Assembly: GCF_013155295.1 (NCBI RefSeq)
Contig: NZ_JABJXT010000022.1
Span: forward strand, 1-58,959
Reading direction: 5' to 3'
Length of the DNA: 58,959 nucleotides
From: Pseudogemmobacter hezensis
Lineage (GTDB): Bacteria > Pseudomonadota > Alphaproteobacteria > Rhodobacterales > Rhodobacteraceae
In this document: positions 1 to 7,707 of the stretch, piece after piece
How the letters are laid out: each line of letters starts with the position of its first letter
Numbering within the stretch: the first letter of the stretch is position 1
Made by a program: the position numbers and the translations under genes
The notes under the pieces: generated by a model
Told to the model about the DNA's origin: nothing
The model's database searches: none
Seen by the model: only the letters and a program-made list of their open reading frames with translations

Positions 1-74
1 GCAGCTGCAGTAAGAAAAAAGAAGGAGACACACCCAACCTTGACCCCAGCTTGAACCAAAATCCATAATCAGAG

Positions 75-488
75 GTGGCTCACTTCTCGGTGACAAAACC
101 GGCTCAGTTCCGCGTGAGATTCAACACCCATCCCTTCATTGGTGAGAAAAGGCTGACCGAGCAGCGCGGGCTCATCGAGCGGGAGTATTTGCCAAAGGCA
201 GAGACTTCAGTCGCTTGCCTCGATGGAGATCCTGTTGGCTTCATCAGCCTTCTAGGGACCTTCATTGGCGGGATTTTCATCTCGCCAGACCGCCAGGGCC
301 TTGGCGTTGGCCGCAAACTTATCGCTGATGCCTTGGCCCGAAAGGGGGAGCTTTCCCTTGAGGTCTACACTGAGAATGAGCAGGCCGTTCGCTTCTACAA
401 TCGCCTCGGTTTCCGCGAGGTTGCTCGCCGCGATGTCGACGATTTTGGCTTTCCGTTCCCGAATGCGACACTCAGGCAGAAGGCATGA
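75..488 (+). CDS. GNAT acetyltransferase, N-terminally truncated
   Basis: This is the acetyl-CoA-binding part of a GNAT N-acetyltransferase. A residue run like RQGLGVGRKL (the Q/R-x-x-G-x-G/A pyrophosphate loop) is followed by the C-terminal pattern NEQAVRFYNRLGF. Family members usually start with about 20-25 more residues carrying the first strand and helix. Here that part is replaced by an unrelated short sequence after a GTG codon, and an in-frame stop lies just upstream at 66-68. No strong ribosome-binding site is visible. I infer a 5' truncation by rearrangement, so the product may be inactive. Substrate unknown. Confidence 0.6.
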   Translation: MAHFSVTKPAQFRVRFNTHPFIGEKRLTEQRGLIEREYLPKAETSVACLDGDPVGFISLLGTFIGGIFISPDRQGLGVGRKLIADALARKGELSLEVYTENEQAVRFYNRLGFREVARRDVDDFGFPFPNATLRQKA

Positions 489-609
489 TAACAGGTCGGG
501 TGGGGCTTCAATGCCTCGCCCGACCGCCCGCAATCCCCCCATAACGGTCTGCCGCGACGACCAGTTTGAAGGCCCTGGTCTTTCGCCCGGGGCCTTGTGG
601 TTGGAGGGA

Positions 610-935
610 TCAGTCCCCCCTGCGGCCGTTGGGCCGCGACCAGATCGGGCTGTAGCCCTCGCCGTCCTCTTAAGCGAAGAGGCTCGCGAAGATTGGGTGC
701 GCAAAGCTCGGATCGTCCAGCTTCAGGCCCAGATAGTCCCGGCCCTCGGTCGAGCGCTTCGGCCAGGCCGCGCCAATCTCCGCCCGGCCAACCAGGATCC
801 CGTGCGAGGGCGCGTTCTCGCCCGTGGTCCGCAGGCCCGGGACGATGCGCACGCCCTTGGCCTGAACGCCTAAGGCGTGACGATTTCGCCGGTGTATTCG
901 TTGCCGGTCTTCTTGAAGGTGCCGATGGTCGCCAT
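610..935 (-). pseudogene. Decayed DUF736 gene (copy 1)
   Basis: The minus strand matches the intact DUF736 gene at 11941-12264 over its length, including the start region and the LVGRAEIGAAW and GRDYLGLKLDD segments. Two lesions are visible. A net +2 bp change near 872-888 puts the N-terminal part out of frame. A second change near 668-676 creates a premature stop after the residues ASLFA. The plus-strand side of its 3' end (566-600) still carries a mismatched remnant of the hairpin that follows the intact copy. This is a recent non-functional duplicate. Confidence 0.8.
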
Positions 936-1007
936 TGAGGGCGCGGTGGGCGCCGGGCGAGGACAGGTTTAGCCCACGCAGGGCTGGGGGTGTCCTCCTG
1001 CATGCAT

Positions 1008-1028
1008 ATGTGCTAATGTGGGTATGTG
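1008..1028 (+). promoter_or_regulatory. Three ATGTG direct repeats upstream of antitoxin
   Basis: ATGTG occurs at 1008, 1016 and 1024, exactly 8 bp apart, ending 20 bp before the GTG start of the antitoxin. Ribbon-helix-helix antitoxins commonly bind short sub-sites repeated at about this spacing to autoregulate. I infer an operator from position and periodicity only. Confidence 0.4.
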
Positions 1029-1048
1029 GGAGATAGCGAGGTAATTGC

Positions 1049-1303
1049 GTGAGCCGCCTGACCATCGACATGACCGACCAGCAGCACCAAAGCCTCAAGG
1101 CGCTTGCCGCCATGCAGGGCAAGACGATCAAGCAATACGCGCTCGAACGGCTGTTCCCTGGCGACATCGACGCCGATCAGGCGTGGCAGGAGCTAAAGGC
1201 CCTGCTTGGGGATCGGATTGAATCCGGGCTGTCCGGTAAGGTCTCGGGCAAGAGCATCGACCAGATTCTCGATGAAGAACTTGCCGTGGGTGACGGTGCT
1301 TGA
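1049..1303 (+). CDS. ParD-like ribbon-helix-helix antitoxin
   Basis: This 84-residue protein has an N-terminal strand and two helices of ribbon-helix-helix type (SRLTIDMTDQQHQSLKALA), then an acidic, flexible C-terminal half expected to wrap the toxin. It starts with GTG. Its stop overlaps the toxin start by 4 nt, the usual antitoxin-first, translationally coupled arrangement. It should neutralise the downstream ParE-like toxin and repress the pair with it. The family is clear from fold pattern and context; the exact subfamily is uncertain. Confidence 0.8.
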   Translation: MSRLTIDMTDQQHQSLKALAAMQGKTIKQYALERLFPGDIDADQAWQELKALLGDRIESGLSGKVSGKSIDQILDEELAVGDGA

Positions 1304-1608
1304 CCTACGTCCTGACCGATGACGCGGAAGCCGACCTGCGCGGCATCGTCCGCTACACGCGGAAGGAATGGGGCGCGGCTCAGGTGCGCGCTTACGTTGC
1401 GAAGCTCAAAACGGGCATTGCCCGTGTTGCGGCCGGGCAGGGCGTGTTCAAGGAAATGGATACGCTCTATCCGGCACTGCGCATGGCTCGCTGCGAACAT
1501 CACTATGTGTTTTGCCTACCGCGCGAGAACGCGCCCGCGCTGATCGTCGCGATACTCCATGAGCGCATGGACCTGATGGCGCGATTGGCCGACAGGCTCA
1601 ATGATTAA
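1300..1608 (+). CDS. ParE/RelE-superfamily toxin
   Basis: This 102-residue protein begins MTYVLTDDAEADLRGIVRYT, the typical ParE opening with two helices, and ends in strands of the form CEHHYVFCLP and ALIVAILHERMD. The I-x-x-I-x-H-x-x-M-D ending is common in ParE proteins. ParE toxins poison DNA gyrase, while RelE relatives cut mRNA; the first is more likely here but not provable from sequence. Translation starts at TTG overlapping the antitoxin stop. The pair would stabilise the replicon by post-segregational killing. Confidence 0.82.
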   Translation: MTYVLTDDAEADLRGIVRYTRKEWGAAQVRAYVAKLKTGIARVAAGQGVFKEMDTLYPALRMARCEHHYVFCLPRENAPALIVAILHERMDLMARLADRLND

Positions 1609-1684
1609 GCGGCGATCCAGGGGCAGGATCGCGAAGAGGTCCTGCCTTGGGTTTCGGGGGTGTCATGAACAGAAGGGGAAGCCG

Positions 1685-1990
1685 ATGCTGCAGGTCATTG
1701 CGCAGGATTTCATTCGGCCCGAAGCGGTCGGTATCGTCCGCCCGTTCTATGACGAGTTGGTCCGGCTGACCCGCAGGGAACCGCTGTGTATTAGCTATGA
1801 GCTGTTCGTGGATCAGAAGGACCCGGGCCATTTCATCTTTATCGAAACCTGGCCCGACCGCACGGCGCTGGACCAGCATTGCGCGACCGAGCATTTCCGC
1901 CGCCTGGTCCCGCAGATCAACGCCCACCAGCGGCAGAATGCCACGTTCATTCTGATGGACGATTTTGTCCCCGCTGGCGCAGCCGGGTAA
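1685..1990 (+). CDS. Antibiotic biosynthesis monooxygenase (ABM)-fold protein
   Basis: This 101-residue protein has the ferredoxin-like dimeric alpha+beta-barrel pattern of ABM/YgiN proteins: MLQVIAQDF opening, a long helix with FYDELVRLTRREP, SYELFVDQKDPGHFIFIETW, then DQHCATEHFRRLVP. These act as small cofactor-free monooxygenases or quinone-related enzymes. I chose ATG 1685 because an AGAAGGGGAA ribosome site sits just upstream. The frame stays open 84 nt further but gives an unlikely arginine-rich extension. It lies 9 bp ahead of the AraC gene and likely shares its transcript. Confidence 0.75.
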   Translation: MLQVIAQDFIRPEAVGIVRPFYDELVRLTRREPLCISYELFVDQKDPGHFIFIETWPDRTALDQHCATEHFRRLVPQINAHQRQNATFILMDDFVPAGAAG

Positions 1991-1999
1991 GCCGCCGAT

Positions 2000-2806
2000 A
2001 TGTCCGCCAACCAATATCATCACCTTAGCTGGCATCACGGTATCGAACTGTTCGAGGCCGCTTTCAGCACGCAGACATTCAGCCGCCACGCACATGCGGG
2101 TTTTGCGATCGGCGCGATTGCCGAAGGGGCCGGAGGGTACGTTTGCCGCGGCGAAAGCATGGTGCTGCCAGCCGGCTCTCTGTCGCTGATGAACCCCGAA
2201 GAACCACATACGGGCCATGCCGCCGCAGGCCGGGTGCGCTACAACATGCTCTATGTTTCGGAAGCCGCCGTGCGCGAGGTGCTTGGCCTGCGCGATCTGC
2301 GCGGCTTTTCCGAGATCGCGCCGCAAGATCGCGGTTTCCAGCTTATGCGGGCCCTGGACGGCCTGGCCCGACAGTTGAACGGCCAGACCGGGCCGGACTG
2401 GCGGATGGGGGTCGAGGAAGCCGTGCATGAGGCTCTCGCCGGGGCCTTCGCCCGCCATGGCCGCGCCGAGCTTCGCCCGCCGGGGCAAGAGCCGCGCGCG
2501 CTCGCGGTGCTGCGAGAGCGTATCACCGCCGGTGTCGAGGCGGGGGAAAGCCTCACCCTTGATGATCTGGCAGCCGAGGCCGGGTTGCATCCGTCCTATC
2601 TGGTGCGCAGCATTGCCCGCGCGACCGGCATGACCCCCCATGCGCATGTGATCCACTACAGGGTTGTCTACGCCCGTCGCCTGTTGCTGGGCGGCGTGCC
2701 TGCTGCCGAGGCCGCCATCGCGGCGGGTTTCTGCGATCAGCCGCATCTCATCCGGCAGTTCCGCCGCCACTATGGCGTGACGCCCGGCGCGCTGATCCGG
2801 CATTAG
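2000..2806 (+). CDS. AraC-family transcriptional regulator
   Basis: This 268-residue regulator has an N-terminal cupin sensor domain (histidine-rich strands such as SRHAHAGFAIG, with the PAGSLSLMNPEEPHTG turn) and a C-terminal pair of helix-turn-helix motifs from about residue 175. The signature LDDLAAEAGLHPSYLVRSI and the final AAIAAGFCDQPHLIRQFRRHYGVTPGAL are diagnostic of AraC. It probably controls the adjacent DUF2000 and LysE-type exporter genes in response to a small molecule. The ligand cannot be read from the sequence. Confidence 0.88.
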   Translation: MSANQYHHLSWHHGIELFEAAFSTQTFSRHAHAGFAIGAIAEGAGGYVCRGESMVLPAGSLSLMNPEEPHTGHAAAGRVRYNMLYVSEAAVREVLGLRDLRGFSEIAPQDRGFQLMRALDGLARQLNGQTGPDWRMGVEEAVHEALAGAFARHGRAELRPPGQEPRALAVLRERITAGVEAGESLTLDDLAAEAGLHPSYLVRSIARATGMTPHAHVIHYRVVYARRLLLGGVPAAEAAIAAGFCDQPHLIRQFRRHYGVTPGALIRH

Positions 2807-2876
2807 AAAGGTCAATTTTGTCCAATCCTCGGCCGGATGATCCATGCCAGAGCGTTCCGAAAGAGGTGCGTTCTAC

Positions 2877-3278
2877 ATGTCGTTCAAGCCCGTCATCATC
2901 CTTGCCGAAGATTTGCCGCTCGGTCTCAAGACCAATTTCGCCGCCGTTCTCGGGATGAGCCTCGGCCAGTTGCGCCCGGAACTGGTCGGGGCCGAGACCC
3001 CCACGCAGGACGGCGTGACGCTTTCCGGCATCACCAGCGTTGCGCTGCCGGTTCTCGGCGCTCCTGCCGCCGATCTGCCGGCGCTGTTCCTTGCCGCCGA
3101 AGATTTGCCGATCCGGCTCACCTATATGCGCTCGGCGTTCGAGGCGCGGGATTATTCGGACTATACGGCCCGCATCGCCGCCGAGCCGCTGGCCGGTCAC
3201 GCGCCGCAGGCGATTCTGCTTGGCGGTCCCCGCAAGGCGGTGAACCGGATTTGCGGCCGCCTGCCGCTGCTGCGCTGA
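2877..3278 (+). CDS. DUF2000 family protein
   Basis: The protein is about 133 residues and opens with a strand KPVIILAEDLPLGLKTNFAAVLGMSLG, the typical DUF2000 start (peptidyl-tRNA hydrolase II-like fold). Function is unknown in the family. ATG 2877 is preferred over ATG 2844 because AAGAGG sits about 9 nt before it and homologues usually begin here. It is 3 bp upstream of the exporter gene. DUF2000 genes are often found next to LysE exporters and AraC regulators, as here, suggesting a role in an amino-acid or metabolite tolerance circuit. Confidence 0.7.
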   Translation: MSFKPVIILAEDLPLGLKTNFAAVLGMSLGQLRPELVGAETPTQDGVTLSGITSVALPVLGAPAADLPALFLAAEDLPIRLTYMRSAFEARDYSDYTARIAAEPLAGHAPQAILLGGPRKAVNRICGRLPLLR

Positions 3279-3281
3279 CCC

Positions 3282-3878
3282 ATGCCGCCGTTCGAGACGC
3301 TTCTTGCCATGATTGGCTTCGCGCTGGCCGCTTCGGCCACGCCGGGACCCGTCAACATCGTCGGTGCGATGACCGGGGCGCGCTATGGTGCTGCGCGGGC
3401 GCTGGCCTTCGTCACCGGCGCCACCGCCAGTTTCCTCGTGCTGTTTCTTGCCTTCGGCACGGGCATGTTGGCAGGAACCGGCTGGATACTGATGCTCGCC
3501 CGGCCAATGACCGTGATCGGCAGCATCTATCTGCTCTGGATGGCCTGGGGCCTCGCACGCGATGACGGCATGGTCGAGCGCCAGGGCCTCGACCATACGC
3601 CGGGCTTCTGGTCGGGCGCACTGGTGCAGGGACTGAACCCCAAGGCATGGCTTGCGGTGTTTTCCTCGCTATCGACCTTCGTGCTGCCGCTCGCAAATCG
3701 CGGGACGGGGTTGATCGTGTTTGCCGTGCTGTTCGGCGCGATCTGCTGGCTATCGCTGGCACTATGGGCATGGGGCGGTGCCCGCGTTGGTCAAAGGAGG
3801 ATGCGCCTGTTCAACCGGCTGATGGCGCTGGCGCTGGCCGTTTCAGTCGCATGGATGCTGGCCGGCACGTTCATGTGA
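3282..3878 (+). CDS. LysE/RhtB-family exporter
   Basis: This 198-residue inner-membrane protein has about six hydrophobic segments. The N-terminal motif ALAASATPGPVNIVGAMTGARYG is the conserved LysE/RhtB signature (P-G-P in the first helix). The GLNPKAWLAVFSS motif in the middle is also diagnostic. Members export amino acids or their derivatives by proton antiport. It ends the short AraC-DUF2000-LysE gene string and is presumably controlled by the AraC protein. Substrate unknown. Confidence 0.88.
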   Translation: MPPFETLLAMIGFALAASATPGPVNIVGAMTGARYGAARALAFVTGATASFLVLFLAFGTGMLAGTGWILMLARPMTVIGSIYLLWMAWGLARDDGMVERQGLDHTPGFWSGALVQGLNPKAWLAVFSSLSTFVLPLANRGTGLIVFAVLFGAICWLSLALWAWGGARVGQRRMRLFNRLMALALAVSVAWMLAGTFM

Positions 3879-4017
3879 CCGCCTCTACTCCCTGCCTTTG
3901 TGGGCAAAATAGCATCCAGCAATCCCGGGCGGGCGGCCCTCACGCCAGACGCCTTGTCGTCGAACACCCGATCACAATCGGACTTACTCAGGGCAGCCCC
4001 CGCCGACTTTTCGATAT

Positions 4018-4164
4018 GTGGCCCTCGCCGCCCTCGTCATCGAAAAGGTTCGCGAAGATCGGGTGCGAGAAGCTCGGACCGTTCGGCTTCAGGTCCAGAC
4101 AGTCCCGACCCTCGGCCGGGCGCCAGGGCTGACGGCAAGAGGGACAGGGCAGGAAGCGCGATCA
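4018..4164 (-). pseudogene. DUF736 3' remnant (copy 2) joined to an upstream fragment
   Basis: 4018-4118 closely matches the 3' half of the intact DUF736 gene (about 11983-12090, minus strand). It is followed directly by a 26-nt perfect match (4139-4164) to 12735-12760, which lies about 470 bp upstream of that gene. The scar therefore looks like a copied DUF736 locus with its 5' half and leader deleted. No product expected. The bases between 3879 and 4017 show nothing I can identify. Confidence 0.7.
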
Positions 4165-4180
4165 AAACCCGGCACGCACC

Positions 4181-4627
4181 TCAACGCCCCAGCGGCAGAT
4201 GGAACCGGTGCTTCTGCACAGAGGTCGCGCCCATGCGGGTGTAGAACTGATGGGCATTCGCGTTCCAGAACGGCGTTTGCCATTCCAACCGCGCGGCGCC
4301 TGATGAAGCGGTGGCATCCGCCACCGCCTTGAACAGATGACGGGCTGTCCCCTGCCCCCGCTGCTCGGGCCTGACGTACAGACAATCCAGATGGCCGAAC
4401 CGCTCGCCCGACCACAACGCATAGTCAAATGTCAGCGCCGCATAACCCGTCAGGCCCTCAGCCTCCGCAACCCAGATGAGCGAGGGCGGGGAGGGCATGG
4501 TCAGCAGCGCATCTAAATCGTCGGACGTGATGCTGGCCATACCGCGCTCAAAGGCGGCATGGTCGCGGATCAGGCCGAGAAGCTCCGGCGCGTCACCCGC
4601 TATGGCGCGCCGGACAAACGGGGTCAC
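4181..4627 (-). CDS. GNAT-family N-acetyltransferase
   Basis: This 148-residue GNAT enzyme is complete. It has an N-terminal RRAIAGDAPELLGLIRDHA helix, a LDCLYVRPEQRGQGTARHLF acetyl-CoA loop (R-G-Q-G-T-A), and the terminal NANAHQFYTRMGA helix. It resembles small-substrate or diamine-type acetyltransferases of the RimI/SAT fold, but the substrate cannot be assigned. Its start overlaps the rhodanese stop by 4 nt, so the two are translated from one minus-strand message. Confidence 0.85.
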   Translation of the reverse strand: MTPFVRRAIAGDAPELLGLIRDHAAFERGMASITSDDLDALLTMPSPPSLIWVAEAEGLTGYAALTFDYALWSGERFGHLDCLYVRPEQRGQGTARHLFKAVADATASSGAARLEWQTPFWNANAHQFYTRMGATSVQKHRFHLPLGR

Positions 4628-5022
4628 ACTTCACCCATGGCAAGCTCGAACCCTTCATCCAGCCAGCCGGTGATGCCGCCGGCCATGATCTTGACCGGGC
4701 GGCCCAGCTCTGCCAGCCGCAGGGCGCCGCGCGCGGCGCCATTGCAGTGCGGGCCTGCGCAATAGGTCACGAACAGGGTGTCGTCCGGCCAGTCTGCCAG
4801 TTTGGAACGGATGATCTTGCCATGCGGCAGGTTGGTCGCCCCCGGCACATGGCCCTTGGCGAACATCGCCGGGCTGCGCACATCGAGCAGCACGAAATCG
4901 GCCCCCTTGGACAGCGCGTCATGCGTGTCCCAGCAATCGGTTTCAAAGCTGAACTCCGCGGCGAAATGCTCGCGCGCGATATCGCTGGGGGCGGCGGGAA
5001 CTTGGGTGACTGCGGACTTCAT
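4624..5022 (-). CDS. Rhodanese-domain sulfurtransferase
   Basis: This 132-residue single-domain rhodanese has the typical FVLLDVRSPAMFAKGHVPGATNLPHG strand-turn and a catalytic loop VTYCAGPHCNGA, whose first Cys is the likely persulfide site, then GGITGWLDEGF near the end. ATG 5022 is chosen because AAGGAG lies 7 nt upstream; a longer frame exists but starts inside the divergent promoter. The gene is divergent from the FtrA-type regulator and upstream of a GNAT gene. This rhodanese/FtrA pairing is common in proteobacteria and suggests the rhodanese is a target of that regulator. Confidence 0.85.
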   Translation of the reverse strand: MKSAVTQVPAAPSDIAREHFAAEFSFETDCWDTHDALSKGADFVLLDVRSPAMFAKGHVPGATNLPHGKIIRSKLADWPDDTLFVTYCAGPHCNGAARGALRLAELGRPVKIMAGGITGWLDEGFELAMGEV

Positions 5023-5050
5023 GATGCACTCCTTCTGGCTCTTGCCCATA

Positions 5051-5100
5051 TCTGGCGCCAGAGCGGCCAGCTTGCCAGATGGCATCAATGACAATATACG
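5051..5100 (+). promoter_or_regulatory. Divergent promoter with perfect palindrome
   Basis: A perfect 12-bp palindrome TCTGGCGCCAGA spans 5051-5062 between the rhodanese and ftrA-like starts. Towards ftrA, TTGCCA (5072-5077) and TATACG (5095-5100) are 17 bp apart. That would start transcription close to 5107-5109, giving a leaderless message from ATG 5109. The palindrome is a good candidate operator for the FtrA-type protein or another regulator. Inferred from position only. Confidence 0.45.
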
Positions 5101-5108
5101 TAACCATT

Positions 5109-6101
5109 ATGCCAAACACACAGCACGCCGCAACAACCGCCCCCGGCCCTCTGGTCGCAGCCCTGCTCTATGACGGGCTGTGCACCTTCGAATTCGGCAT
5201 CACTGCCGAGGTTTTCGGGCTGTACCGGCCCGAAATGGGCCCGGGCTGGTATCGTTTTGTCAGCTGCGCCATCGAACCGGGGCCCTTGCGGGCGCATGGC
5301 GGGTTCACCATCACGCCAGACCGGGGCGATGACGCGCTTGATGAGGCCGACATCATTGTCGTTCCGGGCTGGAAGGGCGCGAATGTTCCGGTGCCGGAGG
5401 CTCTTTGCGCAAAGCTCCGCGCCGCACATGCCCGCGGGGCGCGGTTGATCTCGATCTGCTCTGGCGCCTTCGTGCTGGCGGCAACCGGCTTGCTCAATGG
5501 CCGGGTCGCCACGACCCATTGGCGCTATGCGACGGCGCTGCAGGACCGCCATCCCGAGCTGACGGTGGACGCCTCTGTGCTCTATCGGGCGGAGGGTCGG
5601 ATCTTCACCTCGGCCGGCAGTGCGGCGGGGATTGATCTGCTGATCGCCACCGTGCGCGATGACTTCGGCTCTGAGGCCGCGAATTCCGTTGCACGGCGCC
5701 TGGTCGTGCCGGCCCATCGCACCGGCGGGCAGGCGCAATTTCTGGAACGTCCGGTTCCCGAGCGTCCAACGGGCGAGATCGCTCCCCTTCTTGACAAAGT
5801 CCGTGAAACTCTCGGTCAGGACTGGACCACGGCGACGATGGCCGCCGCCTCCGGCATGAGCCTGCGCACCTTCTTGCGCCGCTTTCACGAGGCCACCGGA
5901 GTCAGCCCGGGCCTGTGGCTGGTCTCTGAGCGGATCGAGGCGGCCAAGGCGCTGCTGACAAAACAGACTTTCGGCATTGATGTCATCGCCCATGCAGTGG
6001 GCTTCGGGTCCGGCCACGCACTGCGAAAACAGTTCCGCAAATCAACAGGACTGACACCGACGGAATACCGGTCGCGATTCCTCTACCATTCTGCTGGATG
6101 A
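5109..6101 (+). CDS. ftrA: FtrA/GlxA-type AraC regulator with DJ-1/PfpI domain
   Basis: The N-terminal half is a DJ-1/PfpI (class I glutamine amidotransferase-like) domain with the nucleophile-elbow sequence ISICSGAFVLAATGLLNGR. The C-terminal half, from about residue 225, is an AraC DNA-binding domain with two helix-turn-helix motifs (MAAASGMSLRTFLRRFHEATG and IAHAVGFGSGHALRKQF). This layout is that of FtrA/GlxA regulators. I prefer ATG 5109 because the predicted promoter lies immediately before it; ATG 5079 is an alternative that would start inside that promoter. It most likely controls the divergent rhodanese/GNAT pair. Confidence 0.85.
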   Translation: MPNTQHAATTAPGPLVAALLYDGLCTFEFGITAEVFGLYRPEMGPGWYRFVSCAIEPGPLRAHGGFTITPDRGDDALDEADIIVVPGWKGANVPVPEALCAKLRAAHARGARLISICSGAFVLAATGLLNGRVATTHWRYATALQDRHPELTVDASVLYRAEGRIFTSAGSAAGIDLLIATVRDDFGSEAANSVARRLVVPAHRTGGQAQFLERPVPERPTGEIAPLLDKVRETLGQDWTTATMAAASGMSLRTFLRRFHEATGVSPGLWLVSERIEAAKALLTKQTFGIDVIAHAVGFGSGHALRKQFRKSTGLTPTEYRSRFLYHSAG

Positions 6102-6157
6102 GGCCACCGGCAGCAGTTCAGGGAAGCGATAGAACGTGATCTCGATGATCGACGGCT

Positions 6158-6721
6158 TCACGCGGCCCACCGCTGCAGAAGCGCCAAGTGTGCAGCATCG
6201 CGCCAGAACGGATCGACCAGGCGCCCTTCGGTCGCGGCCGCCCGCCGGCGCAAACCACTGGCTTCGGCATGTTTGCCCGAATCGGCGAGATGCTGCGCCT
6301 CCGTGCGTTGCCTGCAGGCCAACGCAACCACCGCCCGCACTTCAGCATCGCTTGCGACGGGCTGAACCCAGGTCACGCCACCATTCGAAACCTCGCCAGT
6401 CATCACGAGCCCCTGAGCGGCATCAATCACCGCGATCAGCTGTGGCGTGAAGCCGAGCGCGGGATCATCGCCACAGGTAATGTCGCCGCTTCCAAGGCGC
6501 GTTGACACCAGCATCATCGCGTCCACGAGGCTGTCACAGGTGCCGAGACAGACGAAACGCTCGAAGGCCCACTGAGCAAGATCCGGATCGAGATAGCGCG
6601 CCTCACCGGAACAGGTGACAGTCAGAGGAGTGCGCTGCGCCAATTGAAGCCGCGCAAGAGCCTGGCTGATCAGCACCCGTCCGGCGGATCGAAACCCTTC
6701 AGTTGAGCCAGAATAGGGCAT
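6158..6721 (-). CDS. Plasmid-associated protein of unknown function
   Basis: This is a 187-residue soluble, alanine-rich protein with no motif I recognise. A helical C-terminus is rich in Arg, Ala and Gln (ACRQRTEAQHLADSGKHAEA). It starts with ATG behind a leader that is clearly related to those of the ParB-like gene (17177) and the DUF932 gene (21888), so it is likely expressed together with them. It lies at the end of the minus-strand backbone run 6158-9661. Probably real given the conserved leader; function unknown. Confidence 0.65.
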   Translation of the reverse strand: MPYSGSTEGFRSAGRVLISQALARLQLAQRTPLTVTCSGEARYLDPDLAQWAFERFVCLGTCDSLVDAMMLVSTRLGSGDITCGDDPALGFTPQLIAVIDAAQGLVMTGEVSNGGVTWVQPVASDAEVRAVVALACRQRTEAQHLADSGKHAEASGLRRRAAATEGRLVDPFWRDAAHLALLQRWAA

Positions 6722-6810
6722 CGCGGTATCTCCACGACGAGCAGCGGAAGCCTCTCTCCCACCTCAAGACCCGTCGCTTTACCCCGCCCCCACCTCTCCC
6801 TCCGGGCCGC
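6722..6810 (-). promoter_or_regulatory. Shared plasmid leader (copy A)
   Basis: Reading towards the 187-residue gene on the minus strand, this leader holds the blocks GGAGGGAGAGG, GACGGGT, GGGAGAGAGGC, CTCGTCG and GGAG in that order. The same blocks in the same order and at similar spacing precede two other genes at 17178-17275 and 21889-21980. It could be an RNA-level or protein-binding control element. Seen directly by comparison; role inferred. Confidence 0.55.
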
Positions 6811-6849
6811 GCACCAGGCGCGCGCGGCCGAGATCATCAGAACCGACAG

Positions 6850-7707
6850 TCAATCATCGCCATCGGTCAGAACTTGATGCCGCGTGGGATCGACGACGAA
6901 CCCGAACAGACCGGGTTCATACTCAGCCGACGGGATGAGGAAGCGGCGGCGCTCGACGCCCGGTCCGCGTTGCCCGCCCGGTGTCGCGGTCGTTTCCACG
7001 AAACCGGAAAATCGATCCGAACTGACCGCCGCGATCACGATCCAGTCCCCGGCATGCTGACGCTCGAAGATCTGGCGATCCCGCTCCCGGGATTCGCCGG
7101 ACTGAAGGGCGCGACCATGAATAGCCTCCCAGGCCTCTGGCCAGTGATTGCGCAGCGTCTCGTCGGCCAGCCGTTGTTCATAACCTGTGAAGAGATCCGG
7201 AAAAGCCTGCGCTACCGCCGCCCATTCGGCGTCTTCCTCGTAGAACCCAGAGGAGGATCGCAGCAGCGGATGCACGCGGTCGTTCTGCTCAGCCGCAAGC
7301 TGGAACCCGCCATGCCCGACCGTGGAATGGCAGAGGACGCCTTCTCCATAGATCATCGCGCTCTGTGATGGCCCCCATGGCGTATAGGCCCGAGAGCCAA
7401 CCTCACGCCGCCCGAGTGCCGCACGCTCACGCTGGTGTTCGGCATTCTCGGCGACCAGCGCCCGAAACGCAGCCTCGTCGGCCACATCACCGGAATGACC
7501 GTAGAAGTCACCACGTCGCCAAGTGTCGAGCGGGCGAGAAAGCCGCCAGCCCGTCGCCAGGAAATGCCGCCCTTGACGGGTCGGCACCATGGCGAAGGCA
7601 GTGCCACCAACACGGGCGACGAGCAGGTCGTCGGCGCTGCGCCCAAACTCGATAACGGGGAGCGGCCGGGAGGGAGAAGCGGGGGTGATCGGAACCGTGG
7701 TGTTCAT
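6850..7707 (-). CDS. DUF7007-like plasmid protein
   Basis: This is a 285-residue protein starting at ATG 7707; the open frame continues upstream but only through an arginine/glycine-rich stretch. The central block YTPWGPSQSAMIYGEGVLCHSTVGHGGF, followed by a segment with SGFYEEDAEWAAVAQAFPDLFT, resembles the DUF7007 domain of plasmid and ICE proteins. That name is from memory and moderate confidence. No enzymatic motif is obvious. Its start overlaps the stop of the upstream 145-residue gene by 4 nt, so it is translationally coupled in the minus-strand backbone operon. Confidence 0.65.
   Translation of the reverse strand: MNTTVPITPASPSRPLPVIEFGRSADDLLVARVGGTAFAMVPTRQGRHFLATGWRLSRPLDTWRRGDFYGHSGDVADEAAFRALVAENAEHQRERAALGRREVGSRAYTPWGPSQSAMIYGEGVLCHSTVGHGGFQLAAEQNDRVHPLLRSSSGFYEEDAEWAAVAQAFPDLFTGYEQRLADETLRNHWPEAWEAIHGRALQSGESRERDRQIFERQHAGDWIVIAAVSSDRFSGFVETTATPGGQRGPGVERRRFLIPSAEYEPGLFGFVVDPTRHQVLTDGDD

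Noticed and set aside
1598-2845. 415-codon minus-strand frame opposite the ABM and AraC genes
   Set aside because: Antisense shadow; AraC and ABM motifs lie on the plus strand.
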